This document shows, piece after piece, positions 1 to 6,341 of a DNA stretch of 8,703 bases; positions within the stretch are counted from its first letter, which is position 1; every line of letters begins with the position of its first letter. The translations under genes and the position numbers were made by a program. Under the pieces are notes generated by a model that saw only the letters and a list, made by a program, of their open reading frames with translations, did no database searches and had not been told where the DNA came from. The stretch comes from CAYJEQ01 sp964370185 (GTDB lineage: Bacteria > Bacillota > Clostridia > Oscillospirales > Ruminococcaceae): positions 1-8,703 of the forward strand of contig CAYJIJ010000081.1 in NCBI GenBank assembly GCA_964370185.1, read 5' to 3'.

Positions 1-75
1 CTTCAAAAGCACGCTCTGGCAATAAATTTTATGGCATATTTGGGTGAATACATATGTGAAGTTATAACAAGATAG
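1..75 (+). CDS. Possible 3' end of an unidentified gene
   Basis: Frame 1 is open from the left edge for 24 codons and stops with TAG at 73-75. The tail reads as an amphipathic segment ending GEYICEVITR. The stretch is too short to assign a family, and a second plus frame (to a stop near 45) and a minus frame are also open here, so this could be chance in AT-rich DNA. No start is visible because the gene would begin outside the window. The palindromic element at 103-183 begins 27 bases after the stop, a reasonable place for a 3' end structure. No function is proposed. Confidence 0.25.
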   Translation, partial: LQKHALAINFMAYLGEYICEVITR

Positions 76-102
76 CAGAAAATATGTTAAAAGAGCAAAA
101 AA

Positions 103-183
103 TGCAGGGGCTTTTCCTGTGCGGTAGCCGAAACTTTGGATTTCCCATTGGTTTCGTGCAAACACGCAGGAGGAGCCCCTACA
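103..183. repeat. Imperfect 81-bp palindromic element, possible terminator or small interspersed repeat
   Basis: Arms 103-122 and 164-183 match at 15 of 20 positions, with cores AGGGGCT/AGCCCCT and TCCTG/CAGGA. Read as plus-strand RNA, three of the five mismatches become G-U wobbles, giving about 18 of 20 pairs. A second stem, CGAAAC (129-134) with GTTTCG (151-156), sits inside the loop. On the minus strand the outer arm is followed directly by a run of six T (from 102 down), so it could also terminate the HxlR gene that ends at 257. Terminal bases TG..AGGGGC / GCCCCT.CA resemble the ends of a miniature mobile or REP-like repeat. Which of these it is cannot be decided from one copy. Confidence 0.5.
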
Positions 184-256
184 ATATTTGTGCATTATTA
201 TAGTTTTGCCACAGCCAAATTTAAAGCGCTTGGACATGCTTTATTTAGGCTTTATA

Positions 257-589
257 TCAGTTTTTCTTTCCCCACTCCGCAAGACTGTGCAGTGTATGCA
301 TTATAGTTTCAGCTTTTTCGGTTATGGAGTATTCAACCCTTAGAGGAATCTCATTATATTGCACCCTGTCCACCATGCCGTCTCGTTCAAGCTCTTTAAG
401 GGAGGAAGCTAACATTGTATTTGTGATGCCATTAATTTTTCGTTTGAGCTCGCCGTATCTTGTTGTGCCATCCATTTTTAGTGCGCAAATAAGCTGTATT
501 TTCCATTTTCCACCTACTAAATCCCAAGCCGTTTTTAAAGGACAGACTTCCTGACATGGGCACTTCTTTGTATAGCATGTAATACTCAT
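257..589 (-). CDS. HxlR-family winged helix-turn-helix transcriptional regulator with N-terminal cysteine cluster
   Basis: This 110-residue protein has the usual size and order of the HxlR (MarR-like) DNA-binding family. It has an N-terminal Cys-Pro segment, then DLVGGKWKIQLICAL (about residues 23-37), the YGELKRKINGIT helix-turn-helix entry, the MLASSLKELERDG recognition region, and a wing around VDRVQYNEIPLRVEYSIT. HxlR proteins are dimeric cytosolic regulators. Several, such as YodB, CatR and HypR, sense quinones, aldehydes or hypochlorite through an N-terminal cysteine. Here there are four cysteines at 5, 10, 12 and 16. The start at 589 is supported by GGAAG at 596-600. The gene is divergent from a small flavoprotein with a shared 131-bp control region, so it very likely represses that gene and possibly itself. 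The effector is unknown. Confidence 0.93.
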   Translation of the reverse strand: MSITCYTKKCPCQEVCPLKTAWDLVGGKWKIQLICALKMDGTTRYGELKRKINGITNTMLASSLKELERDGMVDRVQYNEIPLRVEYSITEKAETIMHTLHSLAEWGKKN

Positions 590-622
590 TTTTTTCTTCC
601 TATCTCTTTTTATTCTGCGTAA

Positions 623-651
623 TTGATACTTAGTATTTTTAGTATTATAAT
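623..651 (+). promoter_or_regulatory. Sigma-A promoter for the flavoprotein gene with an embedded candidate HxlR operator
   Basis: A -35 TTGATA (623-628) and a perfect -10 TATAAT (646-651) are separated by 17 bases on the plus strand. The spacer contains the palindrome ATACT-T-AGTAT (626-636) and a second AGTAT copy (641-645), making a direct repeat of TTAGTAT at 630-636 and 639-645. TACT/AGTA half-sites are known in operators of YodB/CatR-type HxlR regulators, though with different spacing than here. A regulator bound here would block RNA polymerase. The promoter is clear; the operator assignment is inference. Confidence 0.7.
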
Positions 652-735
652 AATATCAAAGAGATTAAGCGAAGTCAATACATTTTTGCTTCTTACTCAG
701 AAAATCATACCAATAAGAAAGTGACGGTTTTAATT

Positions 736-1149
736 ATGAAAATGAATCCGAAAACAGTGGAATTTCTAAAGGCTAATAAAGTATGGCACATTGCTACATA
801 TGGCGATAAGGGCGCACATGTTGTTCCCGGATATCACACCGAAGTGCTCGACGATGCAACAGTGATGATTTCAGCAGTATTCTTTAATGAAACGCTTGCA
901 AATATTGCTAAAAATAATTCTGTTGCCATTTCAGTATGCCTGCATAAACCCGGTGGTCTTTCAGAAGGCTATGAGCTACGTGGTACTGCTTCTTTAGTAA
1001 CCGAGGGTAGGCCTTACGAGATCGGCAAAGCACTCGTTGGAGAAAAACCAATCCCCTACCAAGGCGCACTCGTGGTTAATGTTTTAAGCGGTAAATTTTC
1101 AGGCCCTGGGCAAAACCTTGGCAAGAGTATTGACGGAGTTGAGTGGTAA
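736..1149 (+). CDS. Pyridoxamine 5'-phosphate oxidase-family (split-barrel FMN-binding) protein
   Basis: The protein has about 137 residues and begins with a helix like KTVEFLKANKVWHIATYG. A split beta-barrel typical of small PNPOx-like flavoproteins follows: GAHVVPGYHTEVLDDATVMISAVFFNET, then NIAKNNSVAISVC, then YELRGTASLV. Such proteins bind FMN or related flavins in a dimer interface and often act as reductases or oxidases of small molecules. The substrate cannot be read from the sequence. It is too short to be PdxH. The in-frame GTG at 721 would add five residues (MTVLI) but has no ribosome binding site in place. ATG at 736 or 742 better fits the family's N-terminus, although no strong Shine-Dalgarno is seen. 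The gene is divergent from, and probably controlled by, the HxlR regulator, and has its own terminator. Confidence 0.85.
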   Translation: MKMNPKTVEFLKANKVWHIATYGDKGAHVVPGYHTEVLDDATVMISAVFFNETLANIAKNNSVAISVCLHKPGGLSEGYELRGTASLVTEGRPYEIGKALVGEKPIPYQGALVVNVLSGKFSGPGQNLGKSIDGVEW

Positions 1150-1168
1150 TCTCAGAAATATATAATCA

Positions 1169-1204
1169 GGAGCTGGCACGGTTAAAACTGTGCCAGCTCC
1201 TTTT
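1169..1204 (+). terminator. Intrinsic terminator of the flavoprotein gene
   Basis: Stem 1169-1183 pairs with 1186-1200 over 15 positions with one G-U pair. It is GC-rich at its base (GGAGCTGGCAC / GTGCCAGCTCC) and followed by TTTT at 1201-1204. It starts 19 bases after the stop codon. On the opposite strand it lies just past the end of the GGDEF gene but has no T run there, so it mainly serves the plus strand, although the stem could also stabilise the GGDEF transcript end. Confidence 0.9.
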
Positions 1205-1228
1205 AATACACTCTATTTAGTTATCCCC

Positions 1229-3139
1229 TTATTGGGATGACGCCATAAAAACCGATATCATTTTTAACACATATTGCAATGTGTTAATTTCTTTTTCACT
1301 CCATACGCGGTTTTTGCTGTTGTCGTCAACTCCGAGCATCAATCCGACATGCCCTTTCCCTTTTGTCTGTGCGAGCAGATAGGAGTTTGCAGAATAAAAC
1401 TCTGCATTTTCTTCATCGAATTTTGAACTATTTTCATTTAAGTTGTTATTATACATAATACCGTTTTGATCAAGTTCGTCAAAAAAGCTCTTTATTGCCA
1501 TAACATCTATATTTTGAAAATTCTCTTTTTTCGGCGGCGTATCTTTGGATACCCATTCATATGTGACGCTACAACTTGCCCCACTATCAAATGTCTGAGC
1601 TATATAGCATCTATCCGAATTCATATGCAATCCAAGCATCTTAATTACCATATTAATCGAATCAGAAACATCTTCGGCTTGATACATTACATCAAATATT
1701 GCGGAAGTTATATTAGCGTCGAAAAATGCATTTCCAGGTTTCTGTGCATTTTCAACGGCGGTAAGCTTTTTAGTGCTCGTTTCTGCAAGTTTCTCCGAAT
1801 AGATAGTATAGCGGTCTTTTCCCTCTGATTTGGAGTTGTAAAGTGCTTTATCTGCGCATTTATACAGACCTTCATAACTGCTTGCATGCATTGGATAAAG
1901 TGCAACACCCACACTCCCCGACACTTTATAGTCCTTATTAGGCCCTGTATATATTCTATTAAAAGCTTCTGCAATTGCTTTTGCTTTGCTTTTTATAACT
2001 CTTTCGTCGGATATGTCTTTTACAAAGACTAAAAATTCATCCCCACCAATTCTCCCGATAATGTCCGCACCTCTAAAATTAGCATGCAGATTTTTTGCAA
2101 TATCACTGAGCACGAGGTCGCCAAAATAATGCCCTATCTCATCGTTGACTGATTTAAAATCATCCACATCAATGATATATAATGCATGTGACGCAGTTGG
2201 TGAATTTTCAATAATGCTCTTCACATTGTTTTCAGTGGTTATTTTGTTTAAACAATTTGTTAACAAGTCGGTTTTCGAGAGTACTTCAAGCTTTTTTTGC
2301 TTATCAATATCATATGTTTTACCAACTGAAAACATTGGTTTACCCTGATTATCATACATCGTTTTATAGATAATTCTGTAATATCTGCTAACGCCGCTTT
2401 GCTGGGTAAATCGCACTTCTGTCGGCTCTACTATACCATTTTTTAAATTTTCATCAAATTTCAGAAAGACATCTAAATCATCGGGATATACCATGCCAGA
2501 GTTCACCACATATTCAGGAAATGGTTGTTTTTCGGCTGAAAGTCCTAAAATTTCTCTCCCTTTGCCATAAAACTGAATTGTGGCTTTGTGCGTATCATAC
2601 ACCCAAAACCATTCTTCCGATAGCTCTGCAACCGTTTTAAATAAATCTTTATATGTCATTCGGTTGTAGTAAAACTCGTCCCGTTCTATATCTTCCTCTT
2701 CGCCTGCAAGATATGGGCGCAAATCCTGCATAGTGCTAACTAATAATCGGTTGCCATTCTCATCTTTTACATCCAAGCTGTATATACTGATATATAGTGG
2801 GATTTCTTCCCCTGTCAGCTTTTTATCAGTCCAACTAAAATGGACTTCACCCTTTTCAAGCGCAGAGGCAACATGCTTTTTAAAGCCTGTTTTAGAATTC
2901 TGTCCATCGGGCTGAGTTTCTAATGTGAGCTCATAGAATTTTTCCATATATGTTTCTTTAGAGTCCAAATCATATAAATCCACAGTATATGCATTGCAAT
3001 ATACGCTATCCGCATTTTCATTTAGCAAATTGATACATACGGGTATGCCATCCATTACCTGAAGAAGCTGTTCTGCTGAAAACCCTGCTTCCTTCCTTAA
3101 GTATTCGTTATTTTTTCCCGTGTAACTACTCTCTTTCAT
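1229..3139 (-). CDS. PAS-PAS-GGDEF diguanylate cyclase with a GAF-like C-terminal domain
   Basis: A 636-residue soluble protein with no signal peptide or membrane segment. Residues about 20-140 and 165-282 look like PAS sensor domains, the second of PAS_3 type with a terminal VGKTYDIDKQK linker. The GGDEF cyclase domain spans about 285-447, with the metal-binding aspartate in YIIDVDDFK (D324), VNDEIGH (331-337) and an intact GGDEF at 365-369. An RGAD at 356-359, five residues before GGDEF, matches the RxxD inhibitory site, so c-di-GMP feedback is expected. It should join two GTP into cyclic di-GMP. Residues about 470-635 resemble a GAF domain (RCYIAQTFD, VGLMLGVDD, WSEKEINTLQYV) that would sense a second signal. 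No EAL or HD-GYP domain is present. The start at 3139 has a strong AAAGAGGTGAT ribosome binding site (3143-3153). The gene appears monocistronic, with its own promoter upstream. Confidence 0.93.
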   Translation of the reverse strand: MKESSYTGKNNEYLRKEAGFSAEQLLQVMDGIPVCINLLNENADSVYCNAYTVDLYDLDSKETYMEKFYELTLETQPDGQNSKTGFKKHVASALEKGEVHFSWTDKKLTGEEIPLYISIYSLDVKDENGNRLLVSTMQDLRPYLAGEEEDIERDEFYYNRMTYKDLFKTVAELSEEWFWVYDTHKATIQFYGKGREILGLSAEKQPFPEYVVNSGMVYPDDLDVFLKFDENLKNGIVEPTEVRFTQQSGVSRYYRIIYKTMYDNQGKPMFSVGKTYDIDKQKKLEVLSKTDLLTNCLNKITTENNVKSIIENSPTASHALYIIDVDDFKSVNDEIGHYFGDLVLSDIAKNLHANFRGADIIGRIGGDEFLVFVKDISDERVIKSKAKAIAEAFNRIYTGPNKDYKVSGSVGVALYPMHASSYEGLYKCADKALYNSKSEGKDRYTIYSEKLAETSTKKLTAVENAQKPGNAFFDANITSAIFDVMYQAEDVSDSINMVIKMLGLHMNSDRCYIAQTFDSGASCSVTYEWVSKDTPPKKENFQNIDVMAIKSFFDELDQNGIMYNNNLNENSSKFDEENAEFYSANSYLLAQTKGKGHVGLMLGVDDNSKNRVWSEKEINTLQYVLKMISVFMASSQ

Positions 3140-3428
3140 AACATCACCTCTTTAACAATTCACCAAATGTTTTTGCTCAAAATAAACATATACTTGCTGC
3201 TATCTCTAACAGCATTATATTCACAGTCTTTATCTACCTATCTTCCAAACCCACTACACGATTGTATTTTACCACTGCACTGAGCACTTTTTTATTCATA
3301 AATATCGTGCCATTAATATTTGATCTACTTTATAGATGAATTCATCAGTATTTATCCCAATAAAAGCGGGTTTTTCCACCCTGAAATATTTAACCTCCTC
3401 AAAATTAAATACTTACTATTAACTTATA
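3140..3428 (-). other. Long 5' leader of the GGDEF gene with two overlapping very short ORFs
   Basis: If transcription starts near 3428, the mRNA has a leader of about 290 bases. On the minus strand it contains AGGAGG at 3394-3399. A 27-codon ORF then starts with GTG at 3379 and stops at 3296, and a 21-codon ORF starts with ATG at 3299 and stops at 3234, the two overlapping through ATGA. The AGGAGG-to-GTG distance (14 bases) is long for efficient initiation, so translation is uncertain. The peptides match no family I know. Alternatives are a decayed gene fragment or simply AT-rich chance ORFs. I see no c-di-GMP (GEMM), SAM or T-box riboswitch consensus. Confidence 0.3.
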
Positions 3429-3434
3429 TTGTAT

Positions 3435-3463
3435 ATATTATCATAGCATATGCATAATTTCAA
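3435..3463 (-). promoter_or_regulatory. Probable sigma-A promoter of the GGDEF gene
   Basis: On the minus strand, TTGAAA (complement of 3458-3463) and TAATAT (complement of 3435-3440) are spaced by exactly 17 bases. This is the best promoter-like pair in the 565-base gap between the lyase gene and the GGDEF gene. It places the start of transcription near 3428. The rest of the gap (3464-3606) is AT-rich, and nothing else is recognised in it. Confidence 0.55.
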
Positions 3464-3606
3464 GAAAAAACACTACTTGTCTCTATATTTAACAAAGACT
3501 ACAATTCTCTCCTCTAATATTGTAAAAACTCACATATTAAATGATTATAGGGCGCTATTTTATACCAATAGGAGCCTTTATAGAGACTCTAATTATCTTT
3601 ATTATA

Positions 3607-3652
3607 ATTAATGCCATTACCCCCACCGCTTGGTAGGGGTAATGGCATTAAT
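3607..3652 (-). terminator. Perfect 17-bp hairpin at the end of the symporter-racemase-lyase operon
   Basis: Arm 3607-3623 (ATTAATGCCATTACCCC) is fully complementary to 3636-3652. The loop carries a further ACC/GGT pairing. It lies 52 bases downstream of the lyase stop codon. The base of the stem is AT-only and the following minus-strand bases are TATAATAAAG, without a clean T run, so it may be a terminator, an RNase-blocking 3' end, or both. It marks the probable 3' boundary of the operon. Confidence 0.7.
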
Positions 3653-3704
3653 GTAGTTGCTTTAGAAATACTATTTTATTTGTAAGTGAAGTAAATCTGA
3701 TTAT

Positions 3705-5282
3705 TTAAAATTCAAGTGTGCCGGTAAGTGTTTCTACAAAGCTTACGAAATCACCTTGTCTAATCATTTTGTAGAGATTTTCCATGTCGTCACCAAAGAA
3801 ACGGTCTTTGTCGACTGTTGGTACGCTCTCACGCACAAAATCATGGATTTTCTGTGTAATTGGTGCAATTTTTCCATCTTCGGATACAAATTCAAGCGCT
3901 TGCATGGCTACCATGAGCTCAATAGCGGCTATGTATTGCAGTTTTGAAACCGCTTCACAAGCTTTTTTAGAAGCATAGTAGGCAAGGCTTACAGGGTCTT
4001 CTTGGTTTGCACAAGTTGGTATGCTGTTTACCGAGCTTGGATGTGCAAGTACATTTATTTCTCCCACGAGTGCCGCCGCTGTGTACTGCGGTATCATAAA
4101 TCCGTTATTTAACCCCGGATTTCGCACTAAAAATGCAGGCATATTACTAAAAAATCTGTTTACCATGCGGTCTGCACGGCGTTCACTGATTTTCGCAAGC
4201 ATTCCAAGGGCTATGCAGATATAATCAGCAGAGCCTCCCACATATGAGCCGTCAAAATTACCACTCATAAGTGCAAATGCATCTTCACCTGGGAAGATTA
4301 CAGGATTATCACTCACAGACTGCATTTCCTCGGTTATATTCTCTAAGCTCTGGCGAAGAATTCTCTTAGCCGCACCGTGAAAATGAGGTGTGCAGCGCAG
4401 TATGTAGGCATCCTGTACCCTTGCATCCTTATTCTGCTCCATTATTTCACTGCCCTCAAGCATTTTGCAGATGAGTTTAGCAGTTCTTTGCTGTTCCACA
4501 TGCTTTTTAAGTCCATGCACTCTCTCGTCACAGCCTTTGATTGTGCCCCTTAGCGCCTCATATGAGGTAGCACATATTGCATCAATTGCCTTAGCGGTAT
4601 TTATAGCGTCGTATACTGCTAATATGCCGAGAGCTGTTACTGAGGTGGTACCATTGAGCAGGCAAAGCCCCTCTTTACAGCCGATGTTTACGGGGGTTAG
4701 TCCTGCTTTTGCAAGTGCTTCTCCACCACTCATAACTTCGCCTTTATAATAAGCTTTACCCTCACCTATATTCACAAGTGTGATATGCCCCTCAACTGCA
4801 AGGTAGCCCACGGAGCCTTCACCCGGTGCATATGGTGTGATTTGATTATTAAGCAAATCTTTAATCATGCTTATCATTTCAATAGAAATTCCTGAATGAC
4901 CCCTGCCTGTGTTTAGTATCATCTGCATTTGTATTGCTCTTACTTGCTCTATTTCGAGTGGTTTACCCACTGAGCATGCATGGGAGCGCACAATATTTCT
5001 TTGCAATTCACTTGCATCTTCGGGGCTTATGGTATAGCGAACATTCTCGCCAAAACCTGTGGTAACACCATAAATTAGGCGGTTTTCTTCTAAAAATCCG
5101 TAGAGTGTATCCTTGCACACATTAATTCTTGCTACAAATTCTTCCGTGAATTCAAGTGTTGCATTAAATCGTGCAACCGCTATAAATTCTTCCATTGTAA
5201 TCCCATCAAGGCCTAAAATTACTTTTTTAATCTCTTTAGGATTTTGTGTTAGTATTGCACTGCTCATCATAAACTTCTCCAT
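3705..5282 (-). CDS. MIO-less histidine ammonia-lyase homologue, candidate ergothionase (trimethylamine-eliminating lyase)
   Basis: This 525-residue protein has the full length and motif order of the aromatic amino-acid lyase family. It has YGVTTGFG (71-78), LQRNIVRSHA (93-102), GEGSVG (154-159), EGLCLLNGTTS (204-214), QDAYILRC (290-297), SDNPVIF (324-330), GNFDG (341-345) and SIPTCANQED (420-429). Residues equivalent to HAL Tyr53, His83, Asn195, Gln277, Tyr280, Arg283, Phe329 and Glu414 are present as Y71, H101, N210, Q290, Y293, R296, F343 and E428. The Ala-Ser-Gly triad expected directly after GSVG is missing and Y160-L161 follows at once, so no MIO cofactor can form. Family knowledge: ergothionase is a superfamily member without MIO that releases trimethylamine from ergothioneine to give thiourocanate. 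The retained Ser-His pair and Glu suggest an imidazole-type substrate. The gene is the last in the operon, 15 bases after the racemase gene. An ordinary histidine ammonia-lyase (HutH) is unlikely; the exact substrate is inference (about 0.5). Confidence 0.9.
   Translation of the reverse strand: MEKFMMSSAILTQNPKEIKKVILGLDGITMEEFIAVARFNATLEFTEEFVARINVCKDTLYGFLEENRLIYGVTTGFGENVRYTISPEDASELQRNIVRSHACSVGKPLEIEQVRAIQMQMILNTGRGHSGISIEMISMIKDLLNNQITPYAPGEGSVGYLAVEGHITLVNIGEGKAYYKGEVMSGGEALAKAGLTPVNIGCKEGLCLLNGTTSVTALGILAVYDAINTAKAIDAICATSYEALRGTIKGCDERVHGLKKHVEQQRTAKLICKMLEGSEIMEQNKDARVQDAYILRCTPHFHGAAKRILRQSLENITEEMQSVSDNPVIFPGEDAFALMSGNFDGSYVGGSADYICIALGMLAKISERRADRMVNRFFSNMPAFLVRNPGLNNGFMIPQYTAAALVGEINVLAHPSSVNSIPTCANQEDPVSLAYYASKKACEAVSKLQYIAAIELMVAMQALEFVSEDGKIAPITQKIHDFVRESVPTVDKDRFFGDDMENLYKMIRQGDFVSFVETLTGTLEF
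5268..5280 (-). promoter_or_regulatory. Shine-Dalgarno that may move the lyase start to Met5 or Met6
   Basis: On the minus strand GGAG (complement of 5277-5280) lies within the first codons of the annotated lyase frame, 6 bases before the ATG at 5270 and 9 before the ATG at 5267. The upstream ATG at 5282 is preceded only by AAGAAAAAAG. Real initiation may therefore be at 5270 or 5267, shortening the protein by four or five residues without touching any conserved motif. Confidence 0.5.
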
Positions 5283-5297
5283 ATCTTTTTTCTTATA

Positions 5298-6308
5298 TTA
5301 TATCCAAAAACCATTTTTCATTGGGTCATTCTCTTCGAGTATAAAGCTGCCCATTCCTATTGTGTGAGTATCCCCTGTTAGCTGGCAGGTGACATAATTA
5401 AATCCGTTTTTCATCTCAGCTTTTATTGGTTTACCAATAAATTCAGTATCAATAATACTGCGGTGGATAAATTCTTCACCTATATTTAGCTCCCCTTTGT
5501 GGATTAGAAGTGCCATTCTCGCACAACTTCCCGTGCCGCAGGGCGAGCGGTCTACTTGTTTGCCGCCGAATATAACTACATTTTTATAAATTTTTCTTCC
5601 CTCTTCCATGTATGGCCCATCTAAAAACATAAGATCATTTAGGAAAGTTATATCGGGGTAATCGGGGTGGGAAATGCTCATTTCGCTATTTACTTTTTTA
5701 AGGATTTCCATTCCTAAATCAGCGAGTTTTTCGCCATTTTCAGGAATTATCGGTATTCCAATAGCACTAATTGGAAGCATTACAAAGAAATTCCCACCGT
5801 AGGTAATGTCAAATGGGATGTTGCCATATTCGGGAATATTTACACTCAAATTTGTTTTATACACAAATGAGGGGATATTTTCAAAGGTGCTGTTTTGTAT
5901 AACACCGTTTTCCACTGTAACATAAGCTTTCACCAGTCCCGAGGGGGTATCCATTTTAACCTCTGTGACAGGCTCCTGCATTTTCACATATCCCATTTCA
6001 ATAAGTGCTTTGCCAAGTGCTATGCTCCCTGCACCGCACATTGGTGCATAACCACCGGAATCTATATAGAAAATTCCTACATCCGCTTCTTTATCGCAGG
6101 GCTCTGTAAGTACTGCGCCCACCATATTGCGGTGCCCCCTTGGCTCGCACATTGTAGCTGTGCGAACCCAGTCGTATTTCTCTTGCATCTCAGTCATTTT
6201 CCCAAGCATAGTATCTGCTTTTAACATGGGAAAACCACCTGTAACTATGCGTATTGGGCAACCTGTTGCATGGGTGTCAAAGTATGTAATAATATTTTGT
6301 ATTGACAT
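5298..6308 (-). CDS. Proline racemase / hydroxyproline epimerase-family enzyme with altered MCGAG motif
   Basis: A 336-residue cytosolic protein of the two-domain proline racemase family (DapF-like fold). It shows DTHATGCPIRIVTGG (11-25), EPRGHRNMVGAV (55-66), YGGNFF (170-175), the first cysteine loop MCGAGS (90-95, Cys91) and the second DRSPCGTG (253-260, Cys257 with Asp253). Two catalytic cysteines mean PLP-independent alpha-proton exchange (racemase or epimerase) rather than trans-3-hydroxyproline dehydratase, where one cysteine is replaced. The histidine that normally follows in MCGH, a residue near the substrate in characterised members, is Ala93 here. This points to a different substrate. 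It lies 33 bases after the symporter gene and 15 before the lyase gene, with a GGGAG ribosome binding site near 6318-6322. It may act on the same imported compound or its product. Assignment as plain proline racemase (PrdF type) is not supported. Confidence 0.88.
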   Translation of the reverse strand: MSIQNIITYFDTHATGCPIRIVTGGFPMLKADTMLGKMTEMQEKYDWVRTATMCEPRGHRNMVGAVLTEPCDKEADVGIFYIDSGGYAPMCGAGSIALGKALIEMGYVKMQEPVTEVKMDTPSGLVKAYVTVENGVIQNSTFENIPSFVYKTNLSVNIPEYGNIPFDITYGGNFFVMLPISAIGIPIIPENGEKLADLGMEILKKVNSEMSISHPDYPDITFLNDLMFLDGPYMEEGRKIYKNVVIFGGKQVDRSPCGTGSCARMALLIHKGELNIGEEFIHRSIIDTEFIGKPIKAEMKNGFNYVTCQLTGDTHTIGMGSFILEENDPMKNGFWI

Positions 6309-6341
6309 ATTTTTTCATCTCCCAACACATTTAGTAAATTA

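Noticed and set aside
721..735. GTG at 721 as the start of the flavoprotein gene
   Set aside because: There is no ribosome binding site at proper distance, and the family's N-terminal helix begins after the ATG at 736.
1708..1974. 88-codon minus-strand frame inside the GGDEF gene
   Set aside because: It is an alternative frame overlapping the well-supported GGDEF coding region, with no domain and no ribosome binding site.
3140..3480. c-di-GMP (GEMM) riboswitch upstream of the GGDEF gene
   Set aside because: The conserved GEMM elements (CACGCACAGGGCAAACC-like core and tetraloop receptor) are not visible.
4797..4820. The missing triad as a sequencing error or frameshift
   Set aside because: The frame is intact on both sides, and exactly three codons are missing while the flanking GEGSVG and later H-TLV-IGEG pattern stay aligned. 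A nine-base error is improbable.
3705..5282. Annotation as ordinary histidine ammonia-lyase (HutH)
   Set aside because: Overall similarity is high, but the Ala-Ser-Gly needed for the MIO cofactor is absent and no hut genes are nearby.
5298..6308. trans-3-hydroxy-L-proline dehydratase
   Set aside because: That activity goes with loss of one catalytic cysteine; both Cys91 and Cys257 are present here.
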